The notes below the pieces were generated by a model. That model did not search any database, was not told the DNA's origin, and was given only the letters and a program-made list of their open reading frames with translations. This document shows, piece after piece, positions 6,839 to 15,500 of a stretch of DNA of 45,863 nt (the stretch's first letter is position 1; every line of letters starts with the position of its first letter). A program made the position numbers and the translations under genes. Origin of the DNA: an uncultured beta proteobacterium (lineage in GTDB: Bacteria > Pseudomonadota > Gammaproteobacteria > Burkholderiales > Burkholderiaceae_C); NCBI GenBank assembly GCA_903906695.1, contig CAIVLG010000065.1:1-45863 (forward strand), read 5' to 3'.

Positions 6839-8088
6839 TTTGCAGGTTCTGGCAACTCGACTGTCTGGTCAACGCTGAACTGATAGTCCTTGAATATGTG
6901 CTCTGCACTCAGCATCTGATAACTGCCATCGACGAGCCTGCGTGTTGTATCTTTCAAACGATAAGTGGTTTGACCGCAAGTCCAGCAATTGAAGTTGCGC
7001 ATGTGCGTGCACAGGCAGGTCTTGTCCATCACGGATACTACCTTGGCAGCCGGATGCAGGCCAATCTCCCGGTTGTAGGCCGTTATATACGCACAGCCTC
7101 CGTTGCCATCGAGCAAGTATCCGTACGCTTCGCAATTGGGGCGTATGCCGGCCCCAATGGCGGGTGTATTACGGAGCATGCGCATCGGGTATCCAGTTGG
7201 AGAAATCGTATTGACAATGATGTCCTCTTCGCTCGCCCTGAAGTATTCCTGCTTCACCTTATCCGGCAAACCGCATTCATTGGAAACGGTAAAACGTGTC
7301 GCCACCTGCACAGCGGCAGAACCATTTTCCAGAAACGACACCGCGTCACCGCCAGTGAAAATGCCGCCGGCAGCAATCACCGGAATAAGAAGCTGCTCCG
7401 CTTTGAGATACCGCACAACTTCTGCAACGATGCTCGCCAGATCGTATTGCGCCCAGTCGGTGCCAAACCCGAGATGTCCACCCGCCAGCGGTCCTTCGAC
7501 CACCACGTAATCTGGCAAACGATTGAGTCTCGCATTCTTGCGCAGAAAGAGCTGCAATGCCCGCAACGACGATACGATGATGCCGAGCTTGGCATCGCGG
7601 AATCGTGGATGATCTTCAAGCAATCCAAACGACCCCAAGTGCAGGCCGGCACTTAGAGTGATTCCATCAATTCCGGCCTGAAGCGCTGACGCCATGCGCA
7701 CCTGCAAAGTCTCCCGTGGCGCATTCATGGTCAGCTTTTCCATGCAGTTGACAAAAATCAGGCCATCCCCTCTTTTTGCCCCCATTGCCGACTCAACATG
7801 CCGGCGCGTCGCCTCAGCCAGCGCACCGAGGTCAAATTTGATAATCGTCTTGTCGGCGTTGTGAATGTTGTGACGGTAGAGTCGCAACTTGTTCTTGACG
7901 AACTTTGTATCGAAACGACGGTCGGAAACGTCAGTCACCATGGCGTCCGAGATATGGCCGATGCCCCCCAGTCGCGCCGCCTCCAAAGCCAGTTCGGCGG
8001 TCGAGATGTCAACTCCCATGCCACCAATCACAATTGGTACGAATTCCATTTTTCCGAACTTCAGTCGGAAGTCATCTACACGTTTCAT
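6835..8088 (-). CDS. Nitronate monooxygenase-family flavoprotein with C-terminal cysteine cluster
   Basis: The 417-residue protein belongs to the nitronate monooxygenase/2-nitropropane dioxygenase TIM-barrel family, which uses FMN. It has the N-terminal IVIGGMGVDIS segment (19-29), GPLAGGHLGFG (199-209) with His205 at the usual catalytic position, and a phosphate-binding VIAAGGIFTGGDA (237-249). It is longer than the simple family members: after about residue 350 there is a CLC...CWTCG cluster (Cys358, 360, 368, 371) that could bind a metal or iron-sulphur cluster. The true substrate is unknown; many members of this superfamily are misnamed, so the alternative is an enoyl-reductase-like or other FMN oxidoreductase. 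The gene converges on the cyclase gene at a shared hairpin. Confidence 0.8.
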   Translation of the reverse strand: MKRVDDFRLKFGKMEFVPIVIGGMGVDISTAELALEAARLGGIGHISDAMVTDVSDRRFDTKFVKNKLRLYRHNIHNADKTIIKFDLGALAEATRRHVESAMGAKRGDGLIFVNCMEKLTMNAPRETLQVRMASALQAGIDGITLSAGLHLGSFGLLEDHPRFRDAKLGIIVSSLRALQLFLRKNARLNRLPDYVVVEGPLAGGHLGFGTDWAQYDLASIVAEVVRYLKAEQLLIPVIAAGGIFTGGDAVSFLENGSAAVQVATRFTVSNECGLPDKVKQEYFRASEEDIIVNTISPTGYPMRMLRNTPAIGAGIRPNCEAYGYLLDGNGGCAYITAYNREIGLHPAAKVVSVMDKTCLCTHMRNFNCWTCGQTTYRLKDTTRRLVDGSYQMLSAEHIFKDYQFSVDQTVELPEPAK

Positions 8089-8352
8089 TCAATTCCTTGG
8101 GCTCACTGAGAGACCTGGCGACCGTCTTGGTCGATAGCCCAAGCAAGTCCAGGGATAAAAAATTGCAGTCCGAACTCGCCTCGCATCGCGAAGATTCTAC
8201 CTTCCCCCTATTTCAATCATCGCCTCGAAACCTGTTGCCAAAAGTGAAATCCGCACGATGCGGTAAATTACGGGGTATCCACCTTGCCTCTGGCCGTTCT
8301 TGCGCCTGACTCACCATTCATTGAACATCAGAACATTGTCACTTTCAACCAT

Positions 8353-9258
8353 ATGGCCACAACCTTGACCAACCAATTGCAGCCGCTCAAAGGCGTCCGT
8401 GTACTCAGTTTGTGTCTGAATCTACCGGGGCCAGCGGCTCTGATGCGATGTCGGCAAATGGGCGCTTCATGCGTCAAGCTGGAGCCACCGGCTGTCGCCG
8501 GTTCTGCCTCCGGGGCGTCTGGCGATCCAATGGGTTCCTACAACAGATTGGCGTATGAAACGCTTCACAAAGACATTCGCGTCGTGGTAGCGGACCTCAA
8601 ATCCGACCGGGGTCAAAAGGCTCTGCATCTGGAACTGGCCAAAGCCAATGTCTTACTGACATCATTTCGCCCTTCAGCACTAAAAAAACTAGGACTGGAG
8701 TGGAAGGCGCTGCACAAAATCTATCCGGCGATGTCACAGGTAGCGATCGTGGGCGCACCAGGCGCGCGTGCTGAGGAGCCGGGACACGATCTGACTTATC
8801 TGGCGGAAAACGACTTGGTTAACAGTCTGGAATTGCCGCCGACCCTTTACGCTGACATGGGTGGCTCTCTCGTCGCCTGCGAGGCGGTCTTGAAGGCTGT
8901 GCTGATGCAAAGAATGGGAAAGGGCCGCTACATCGAAGTCGCGCTGTCAGAGGCGGCCGCTTATCTGGCGCTACCGCGCGTTTGGGGGCTGACCCAAGCC
9001 GGTGCTGCCGTAGGCGGCGGTCACGCTGGCTACCGTGTTTACGAATGCAAGGACGGACGGGTCGCGGTGGCGGCGCTCGAACCTCACTTTGCCGCCGCGC
9101 TGTGCGCAGCGGCTCAGATTAAGTACCAAAACATCCTCACCATGTTGTCGCCGCAGACACAGCAGTTGATAGCACGGTACATGAAGAGGATGATGCGTGA
9201 AGAGCTTGAGGCCTTGGCAACGGAAAAGGACATTCCCTTGCGCACGCTGGCCGCATGA
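8353..9258 (+). CDS. Short family III (CaiB/BaiF) CoA-transferase-like protein
   Basis: The 301-residue product resembles CaiB/BaiF CoA-transferases and alpha-methylacyl-CoA racemases. It has PLKGVRVLSL at the start, HDLTYLAENDLV (145-156), and YADMGGSLVACEAVL with Asp168 at the position of the catalytic aspartate, which forms the acyl anhydride intermediate in transferases. Family members are usually 350-400 residues, so the C-terminal part is short, and the N-terminal motif is degenerate (LNLPGPAALMRCRQMGAS). The ATG at 8353 is preferred because similarity starts there; a TTG at 8284 would add 23 unsupported residues, and no strong ribosome binding site precedes either. The 264-base gap upstream (8089-8352) shows no gene. 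Substrate is unknown and the activity may be altered. Confidence 0.75.
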   Translation: MATTLTNQLQPLKGVRVLSLCLNLPGPAALMRCRQMGASCVKLEPPAVAGSASGASGDPMGSYNRLAYETLHKDIRVVVADLKSDRGQKALHLELAKANVLLTSFRPSALKKLGLEWKALHKIYPAMSQVAIVGAPGARAEEPGHDLTYLAENDLVNSLELPPTLYADMGGSLVACEAVLKAVLMQRMGKGRYIEVALSEAAAYLALPRVWGLTQAGAAVGGGHAGYRVYECKDGRVAVAALEPHFAAALCAAAQIKYQNILTMLSPQTQQLIARYMKRMMREELEALATEKDIPLRTLAA

Positions 9259-9295
9259 TCGGCTAGCTGGTTTTGGTGATGCTGTGCGTCTGATT

Positions 9296-9778
9296 TCAAG
9301 TGGATCGAACGAGCAGCACCACGGCCCGCGCTTCAATCGCCTGCCCCAGACCTACCGGACCCATTCTCTCTGCAGTCTTGGCTTTGACATTAACCTGCTC
9401 CAGCCTTAGCGTCAATGCTTGAGCAATTTTTGCGCGCATGGCCGAGATATAAGGCATCAATCTTGGCGCTTGAGCAATGACCGTGCTATCCAAGTTGCCA
9501 ATCTCGAAACCCGAAGCTCGCACTCGCCCTGCCACCTCGATCAACAGGGAAACCGAATCCGCCGCCTTGAAGCTGTCATCGGTATCGGGGAAATGCATGC
9601 CGATGTCACCGAGAGCCGCTGCACCAAGCAGCGCATCCGCGATCGCATGCAGGAGCACATCGGCATCCGAGTGACCCAGCAAGCCCATTACAAACGGGAT
9701 ATCAACACCACCGATGATCAGTTTTCGACCCTCCACTAAAGCGTGCACATCCCAGCCTTCGCCAATTCTCAAATTCAT
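9296..9778 (-). CDS. ispF: 2-C-methyl-D-erythritol 2,4-cyclodiphosphate synthase
   Basis: IspF converts CDP-methylerythritol 2-phosphate into the cyclic diphosphate in the non-mevalonate isoprenoid pathway. The 160-residue length is typical. [11 protein letters not shown] near the N-terminus carries the metal ligands Asp10 and His12. [28 protein letters not shown] and the later MGLLGHSD and [21 protein letters not shown] segments are family hallmarks. It lies 30 bases downstream of ispD in the same direction, so the two enzymes of the same pathway are likely cotranscribed. It converges with the CoA-transferase gene without a visible terminator. Confidence 0.96.
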   Translation of the reverse strand: MNLRIGEGWDVHALVEGRKLIIGGVDIPFVMGLLGHSDADVLLHAIADALLGAAALGDIGMHFPDTDDSFKAADSVSLLIEVAGRVRASGFEIGNLDSTVIAQAPRLMPYISAMRAKIAQALTLRLEQVNVKAKTAERMGPVGLGQAIEARAVVLLVRST

Positions 9779-9808
9779 TTCATCGAACTTTCAATGACTA
9801 ACCACAAT

Positions 9809-10534
9809 TCATTCGTTTCGTCGACGTGCACTCAATAGCGCTTCGGCCAATTCAAAATCATCCGGGTAAGTCAGCTTGAAATTCTGCGCGCTACCCGGCA
9901 CCAACAAGGGTTGAAGACCTGCGCTCTCGACGGCGCTTGACTCATCGCTGAGGTCATCGCCAGCCCGCGCCATCGCGTCCTTGAGCATGCCAATTCGAAA
10001 CATTTGTGGCGTCTGGGCAAGCCACTTGTCATTGCGGTCCACTGTCGATGCGACTCGTCCCTGGACGGCACGCTTGAGTGTGTCGGGCAGCGGATAGGCA
10101 AGTATGCCGCCCACTGGGTCTTCTTGACAGGCATCGATCAGCGTATTGATCTGCGCTGGGGTAATCAGGCAACGCGCTGCGTCGTGCACCAAGACCCAAT
10201 CGTGCCGTTTGGCGCCCTGTTGCAAAACAAATTCAAGTCCATTGAAAACGCTCAAGGCCCTGGTCGCGCCGCCGCAACGGGCGACCAGAAAGTTGGTCGC
10301 GTAGTTCTCAAGAAAAGTGTCGCCCACCGCAGTCACAACGACTGTCCCCACGATGCGGGTGACAGCAGTAAAGGCCGCCAGCGTGTGCATGACCATCGGG
10401 CGGCCGCCCAGCAATTGGTACTGCTTAGGCCCTCCGGTGCCAGCGCGAGAACCGGTGCCAGCGCATGGAATCAAGGCCCAACAGCGGACTCTAGAAGGGC
10501 CAGCGGTATGGTTGATCGGTATCGAGTCAGTCAT
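9809..10534 (-). CDS. ispD: 2-C-methyl-D-erythritol 4-phosphate cytidylyltransferase
   Basis: IspD transfers CMP from CTP to methylerythritol 4-phosphate, two steps before IspF. The 241-residue protein has the nucleotide-binding ALIPCAGTGSRAGTGGPKQYQ segment near residue 20, VLVHDAARCLI in the middle, and LAQTPQMFR, all typical of IspD. The stretch before the core (MTDSIPINHTAGPSRVRC) is slightly longer than in E. coli. GAGG lies about nine bases before the ATG at 10534. It starts only 31 bases from the divergently transcribed mfd, so promoter elements of each gene must reach into the other's coding sequence. Confidence 0.95.
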   Translation of the reverse strand: MTDSIPINHTAGPSRVRCWALIPCAGTGSRAGTGGPKQYQLLGGRPMVMHTLAAFTAVTRIVGTVVVTAVGDTFLENYATNFLVARCGGATRALSVFNGLEFVLQQGAKRHDWVLVHDAARCLITPAQINTLIDACQEDPVGGILAYPLPDTLKRAVQGRVASTVDRNDKWLAQTPQMFRIGMLKDAMARAGDDLSDESSAVESAGLQPLLVPGSAQNFKLTYPDDFELAEALLSARRRNE

Positions 10535-10565
10535 GTTCGAATCCTCATTCTAGAATAGTCGATTC

Positions 10566-13500
10566 ATGGATTTACCCAAACTTCTGCCTGGCAAACGCTA
10601 CACGCTACTCCGTCCCGCAGGTTCCACCGATGCCCTGCTACTGGCCCGTTTAGGATTGCGGGAAAAAAACGGCGGCAAGCTGACCGCTATCGTCACGGCC
10701 GACGCCGCTGATGCTCAACGCCTGGTCGAAGAGATCGCTTTTTTTGCGCCCGACCTTCGCTGTGTGCTGTTTCCGGATTGGGAAACTCTGCCTTACGACA
10801 CGTTTTCGCCGCATCAGGATCTCATCAGTGAGCGCCTGGCATGCCTGTGGCGAATCAGCCAGCGCGACAAGGAAGCCGGGGTCGATCTGGTCATCGTTCC
10901 CGCAACCACCGCCCTCTATCGGCTGGCACCACCAGCTTTTCTCGCCGGCTACACCTTCAACTTCAAAGTCAGACAAAAGCTCGACGAAACAAAATTCAAA
11001 GCGCAGCTGACGCTCGCTGGATACAGTCACGTGACCCAGGTCGCAAGCCCAGGTGAATATGCGATCCGTGGTAGCCTGATCGACCTTTTCCCAATGGGCT
11101 CGACGGTCCCTTATCGCGTCGATTTGTTCGACGATGAGATCGACAGCATCCGTACCTTCGATCCGGACAGTCAGCGCAGCCTGTACCCGGTGCCCGAGGT
11201 GCGGCTGTTGCCGGGCCGTGAATTTCCTATGGATGATGCCGCGCGCGCTCGCTTTCGCAAACGCTGGCGCGAATTGATTGAGGGCGATCCGACTCGCAGT
11301 CGCATCTACAAGGACATCGGCAATGGTGTTGCCACTGCTGGCATCGAGTATTACTTGCCGCTTTTTTTTGAAGCGACTGCCACTGTCTTTGATTATCTGG
11401 GCATCAACGCGACGATCGTACTGCACGGTGACCTGGAACCCGCTTTCGCCCATTTCTGGCTCGACACGCAAGATCGCTACCGCCTGGTTCAAGGCGACCC
11501 CGAACGGCCCACCCTGCCCCCGGACACGCTGTTCCTGAGTGCCGAGCAGTTTTATGCCCGGGTCAACTCGTATCAACAACTTTCGCTCCGGCCCGCGGGC
11601 GCAGAGGCGATGGGAACTGCCTGGTACAAACAACTCGGCGATCTGACCGTTTTGCGGGGTGCCGAAGAGCCTTTGGAACGGCTGAAGCAGCACCTAGGCC
11701 GGACCAGTCATCGGGTACTCGTATTGGCTGAGAGCGAGGGCCGCAGAACCAGCCTGCTCGACTTTCTGCACGCCAGCCATCTGACGGCACCGTTGTTCGA
11801 TTCGCTCGCGGAGTTTGAACTCTCAGACGAGCCTCTGGGCATCGGCATCTCGTCACTCAATACCGGTTTTTCCTGGCTGGAGGCGGGAATCGATTTTGTC
11901 ACTGAGACCGAATTGTTCGCTGCAGGCCCAACCGTCCGTCGGCGCAAGAAACAAGAGCAGGTGAGCGACGTCGAGGCGCTGATAAAGGACCTTAGCGAGC
12001 TCAATATCGGTGATCCAGTCGTTCATTCGGCGCATGGCATTGGCCGCTACCGCGGCCTGATTACGCTCGACTTGGGCAATCTGCAATTCAATGGTGAGCC
12101 GGAAGTTCAGGAATTTCTGCACCTTGAATACGCCGACAAAGCCACCTTATATGTTCCTGTCAGCCAATTGCAACTGATCAGCCGCTACGCAGGCGTCAGT
12201 GCCGAAGAGGCGCCACTGCATAGATTAGGCTCCGGTCAGTGGGAGAAAGCCAAACGTAAGGCAGCCGAGCAAGTGCGCGACAGCGCCGCCGAACTGCTTA
12301 ATATCTATGCCCGTCGCGCTGCGCGCGAAGGTCATGCCTTCCGCTATTCGCCGGCCGACTATGAAGCCTTTGCCAAGGACTTTGGATTTGAGGAAACGCC
12401 AGACCAGAGTGCGGCGATCCACGCCGTGATCCAGGACATGATCAGCCCACGCCCAATGGATCGATTGATCTGCGGCGACGTCGGCTTTGGCAAGACCGAG
12501 GTGGCGCTGCGCGCCGCATTCATTGGGATCACCGGGGGCAAGCAGGTCGCGCTGTTGGCACCGACCACTTTGCTGGCCGAGCAGCACTATCAGACGCTGA
12601 TAGACCGTTTTGCTAAATGGCCTGTTAAAGTGGTTGAGATGAGCCGTTTCCGCTCAGTCAAGGAAACTACAGCTGCCTTGAAGGGTCTGGCCGATGGTAC
12701 CGTGGACATCGTTGTCGGCACCCATAAACTGCTCAGTCAAAACACAAAGTTTCATAATTTGGGTCTGCTTATCATCGACGAGGAACACCGCTTTGGCGTG
12801 CGCCATAAAGAAGCCATGAAAGCTTTGCGCGCGGAGGTTGACGTGTTGACGTTGACCGCCACACCGATTCCTCGAACGCTGGGCATGGCGCTGGAGGGAC
12901 TGCGAGACCTCAGCGTGATTGCGACCGCGCCACAGCGCCGTCTGGCGATCAAGACGTTTGTCCGTACCGAGGGCACCGGAGTGATCCGCGAGGCCGTATT
13001 GCGCGAATTGAAACGCGGCGGACAGGTTTACTTCCTGCACAACGAAGTGGAGACGATCGAAAACAGGCGTGCCAAGCTCGAGCAATTGCTGCCGGAAGCG
13101 CGCATTGCTGTGGCCCACGGCCAGATGCCGGAACGACAGTTGGAGTCCGTCATGCGCGACTTCGTCGCCCAGCGATTCAGCTTGCTGCTGTGCTCGACGA
13201 TCATCGAGACCGGGATCGACGTGCCAACCGCCAACACCATCGTCATCAGCCGTGCCGACAAATTCGGTCTGGCTCAGCTGCATCAGTTGCGCGGTCGGGT
13301 TGGCCGCAGTCACCACCAAGCCTACGCCTATTTGATGGTGCCCGATCTGGAAGGTCTGACCAAACTGGCAAGTCAACGACTTGATGCGATTCAACAAATG
13401 GAAGAGTTGGGCAGCGGTTTCTATCTGGCGATGCACGATCTGGAAATTCGCGGTGCCGGCGAAGTCCTCGGTGAGAACCAGAGCGGCAATATGATGGAAA

Positions 13501-14048
13501 TCGGCTTTCAGCTGTACAACGAAATGCTGGCTGAGGCCGTGCGCTGCCTCAAAGCTGGGGTCGAACCGGACTTGCTCAGCCCCTTGAGCGTCACCACCGA
13601 CATCAACCTGCATGCGCCTGCGCTGCTGCCCGACGACTACTGTGGCGACGTCCATTTGCGCCTGTCCTTCTACAAGAAGCTCGCGACCGCCAAGAGCACA
13701 GAGCAGATCGACGCGCTGCTTGAAGAAATCGTCGATCGTTTCGGCAGATTGCCGACACAGACTCAGACCTTGATCGACGTGCACCGACTGCGTGTCAGTG
13801 TAAAACCGTATGGCGTGATCAAGGTCGATGCCGCGCCCGCTGTGATCACCATCACGTTCAAGAAAGACCCGCCGATTGATTCAATGAAGATCATCGCGAT
13901 GATCCAGAAAAACCGACACATCAAACTGGCAGGTAACGAAAAACTTCGGATTGAGCGCGCCTTGCCGGAATCCAGGGACCGGGCTCAATTGGTGCGGGAT
14001 GTATTGCGGTCCTTGGGACAACCCAAAGACGAAGCGATCCTCGCCTGA
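10566..14048 (+). CDS. mfd: Transcription-repair coupling factor Mfd
   Basis: Mfd is a DNA translocase that removes RNA polymerase stalled at lesions and recruits UvrA. At 1160 residues it has full family length. The N-terminal UvrB-like region contains LFPDWETLPYDTFSPH. The RNA-polymerase-interacting domain starts near residue 478 (GDPVVHSAHGIGRYRG). The superfamily 2 helicase core has Walker A GDVGFGKTE (about 637), DEEH (about 737) and TATPIPRTL, followed by the translocation part QLRGRVGRS and the C-terminal UvrA-binding TRCF domain. No Shine-Dalgarno sequence precedes the ATG, and the gap to ispD is only 31 bases, so translation may start on a very short leader. serB follows after 21 bases in the same direction. 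Confidence 0.97.
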   Translation: MDLPKLLPGKRYTLLRPAGSTDALLLARLGLREKNGGKLTAIVTADAADAQRLVEEIAFFAPDLRCVLFPDWETLPYDTFSPHQDLISERLACLWRISQRDKEAGVDLVIVPATTALYRLAPPAFLAGYTFNFKVRQKLDETKFKAQLTLAGYSHVTQVASPGEYAIRGSLIDLFPMGSTVPYRVDLFDDEIDSIRTFDPDSQRSLYPVPEVRLLPGREFPMDDAARARFRKRWRELIEGDPTRSRIYKDIGNGVATAGIEYYLPLFFEATATVFDYLGINATIVLHGDLEPAFAHFWLDTQDRYRLVQGDPERPTLPPDTLFLSAEQFYARVNSYQQLSLRPAGAEAMGTAWYKQLGDLTVLRGAEEPLERLKQHLGRTSHRVLVLAESEGRRTSLLDFLHASHLTAPLFDSLAEFELSDEPLGIGISSLNTGFSWLEAGIDFVTETELFAAGPTVRRRKKQEQVSDVEALIKDLSELNIGDPVVHSAHGIGRYRGLITLDLGNLQFNGEPEVQEFLHLEYADKATLYVPVSQLQLISRYAGVSAEEAPLHRLGSGQWEKAKRKAAEQVRDSAAELLNIYARRAAREGHAFRYSPADYEAFAKDFGFEETPDQSAAIHAVIQDMISPRPMDRLICGDVGFGKTEVALRAAFIGITGGKQVALLAPTTLLAEQHYQTLIDRFAKWPVKVVEMSRFRSVKETTAALKGLADGTVDIVVGTHKLLSQNTKFHNLGLLIIDEEHRFGVRHKEAMKALRAEVDVLTLTATPIPRTLGMALEGLRDLSVIATAPQRRLAIKTFVRTEGTGVIREAVLRELKRGGQVYFLHNEVETIENRRAKLEQLLPEARIAVAHGQMPERQLESVMRDFVAQRFSLLLCSTIIETGIDVPTANTIVISRADKFGLAQLHQLRGRVGRSHHQAYAYLMVPDLEGLTKLASQRLDAIQQMEELGSGFYLAMHDLEIRGAGEVLGENQSGNMMEIGFQLYNEMLAEAVRCLKAGVEPDLLSPLSVTTDINLHAPALLPDDYCGDVHLRLSFYKKLATAKSTEQIDALLEEIVDRFGRLPTQTQTLIDVHRLRVSVKPYGVIKVDAAPAVITITFKKDPPIDSMKIIAMIQKNRHIKLAGNEKLRIERALPESRDRAQLVRDVLRSLGQPKDEAILA

Positions 14049-14069
14049 AAAACGTGCACGACACTGTTG

Positions 14070-14819
14070 ATGCCAATTGAATCCATGAAAGCCGCTAACC
14101 AAATTGCAACGGGCCTCGTCGTTCAAGGTTTCAAGGCCCCTTTGGTCCTGCGTGATTTCAAACTCATCGCCTTCGACATGGACTCCACTCTGATCAACAT
14201 CGAGTGCGTCGACGAAATTGCAGACATCGTGGGTCGCAAGAAAGAGGTGGCAGCCATCACCGAAGCCGCAATGCGGGGTGAGATTGGCGACTACAAAGAA
14301 AGTCTGCGCCAGCGCGTGGCTTTGCTCAAAGGCGTGAGCGAGACTGCGATCGAAAGAATTTACCAGGAGCGTCTGCAACTGAATCCCGGCGCAGCTGAAC
14401 TGGTTGCGGCGTGCAAGAAGGGCGGTCTCAAAGTGCTGCTGGTGTCAGGTGGTTTCACGTACTTTACCGACCGTTTGAGCGCTCGGCTCGGTATTGACTG
14501 CACACGCGCCAACGTGCTCGAGTTTCAAAACGGCTTACTGACGGGCCGCATGCTGGACCAGCCTTGGGGTGATATTTGTGACGGTGATGAAAAGCGCCGG
14601 ATGCTGCTGGAAACCTGCGCCCTGCTCGGTATCAGTCCCAAGCAAGCCATTACCGTAGGCGACGGCGCGAATGACCTGCCGATGATGCGCGAAGCCGGGC
14701 TCTCGGTGGCATTTCATGCGAAGCCAGCCGTGCGCCAGGCGGCCCATGTTTGCATTGACGCGGGCGGGCTCGATCGCCTTCTCATGCTCTTTGCCGGTTG
14801 TGACCAGAGCCTTACTTAA
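14070..14819 (+). CDS. serB: Phosphoserine phosphatase SerB
   Basis: SerB hydrolyses phosphoserine to serine, the last step of serine synthesis, in the cytoplasm. The 249-residue HAD-superfamily protein has DMDSTLI with nucleophile Asp36 and acid/base Asp38, VSGGFTYF as motif II, and GDGANDLPM as the metal-binding motif IV. The segment MRGEIGDYKESLRQRVALLKG is the SerB cap. The start is uncertain: ATGs lie at 14070 and 14085 and a TTG at 14067, none with a good ribosome binding site. The gene is 21 bases after mfd and its 3' end overlaps the end of convergent thrH by 8 bases. Confidence 0.93.
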   Translation: MPIESMKAANQIATGLVVQGFKAPLVLRDFKLIAFDMDSTLINIECVDEIADIVGRKKEVAAITEAAMRGEIGDYKESLRQRVALLKGVSETAIERIYQERLQLNPGAAELVAACKKGGLKVLLVSGGFTYFTDRLSARLGIDCTRANVLEFQNGLLTGRMLDQPWGDICDGDEKRRMLLETCALLGISPKQAITVGDGANDLPMMREAGLSVAFHAKPAVRQAAHVCIDAGGLDRLLMLFAGCDQSLT

Positions 14820-15423
14820 AACCAGCGGCAGCCAGATCGATTTCAGTACGCAGTTGCGCGTAATTCAAGGTTACTGGAAACTGCGGGAATTCGTCCATCA
14901 CATTCTGCGGCGGATTGAACAGAATGCCCGCATTCGCGGCATCCAGCATTGCCGTATCGTTGTAGGAGTCGCCGGCTGCAATCACCTTGAATCGGAGTTC
15001 GCGAAAGCGCTGTACAGCTTCCTTCTTCTGATTGGCCATGCGCAGGTGGTAGTTCACCAGAAAACCCGCGCCGTTAACCTCCAGTTTGTGGCAGAACAAC
15101 ACGGGCATGCCGAGTTGCCTCATCAATGGCATCGCAAATTCGTAAAAGGTATCGGACAAAATAATGACCTGATAATCGCCACGCAACTCGTCCAGGAAGT
15201 CCTTGGCGCCCGCCATCGGTCCCATCTCCGATATCACTTTTTGAATATCCGGCAGACCCAGCTTGTGCTTCTTCAACACGTCCAGTCGAAACTTCATCAG
15301 TTTGTCGTAGTCCGGCTCGTCGCGGGTCGTGCGCGAGAGTTCCGGGATGCCGCTGCGCTTGGCAAACTCGATCCAGATTTCGGGAACGAGCACGCCTTCG
15401 AGATCGAGACAAACAAGCTGCAC
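14812..15423 (-). CDS. thrH: ThrH: phosphoserine phosphatase / homoserine phosphotransferase
   Basis: ThrH is a HAD-family enzyme that dephosphorylates phosphoserine and can pass the phosphate to homoserine. The protein begins QLVCLDLEGVLVPEIWIEF, with Asp7 as nucleophile and Glu9 in the place of the usual second aspartate, which is characteristic of ThrH. VIILSDTFYEF and AAGDSYNDTAML give motifs II and IV. The length of 203 residues matches the known enzyme (about 205). The frame is open upstream to 15462, but the GTG at 15423 is chosen: GGAG lies nine bases ahead and similarity starts exactly there. It lies 77 bases downstream of the TrpB2 gene in the same direction, and overlaps serB tail to tail. 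Confidence 0.92.
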   Translation of the reverse strand: MQLVCLDLEGVLVPEIWIEFAKRSGIPELSRTTRDEPDYDKLMKFRLDVLKKHKLGLPDIQKVISEMGPMAGAKDFLDELRGDYQVIILSDTFYEFAMPLMRQLGMPVLFCHKLEVNGAGFLVNYHLRMANQKKEAVQRFRELRFKVIAAGDSYNDTAMLDAANAGILFNPPQNVMDEFPQFPVTLNYAQLRTEIDLAAAGFK

Positions 15424-15500
15424 CTGGCTTCTCCAAGAGTTAGCGTGTCCCCGCAGGAACACAATTATTTGACCGCTGGCAACGACTCTGTTTCAGTTCG

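Noticed and set aside
10531-10555. GTTCGAATCC stretch resembling a tRNA T-loop
   Set aside because: No acceptor or anticodon stems can be folded around it, and it lies in the ispD/mfd start region.
12654-13784. 376-residue open frame antisense to mfd
   Set aside because: It covers the helicase motifs of mfd in reverse and is rich in His and Gln; a coding shadow.
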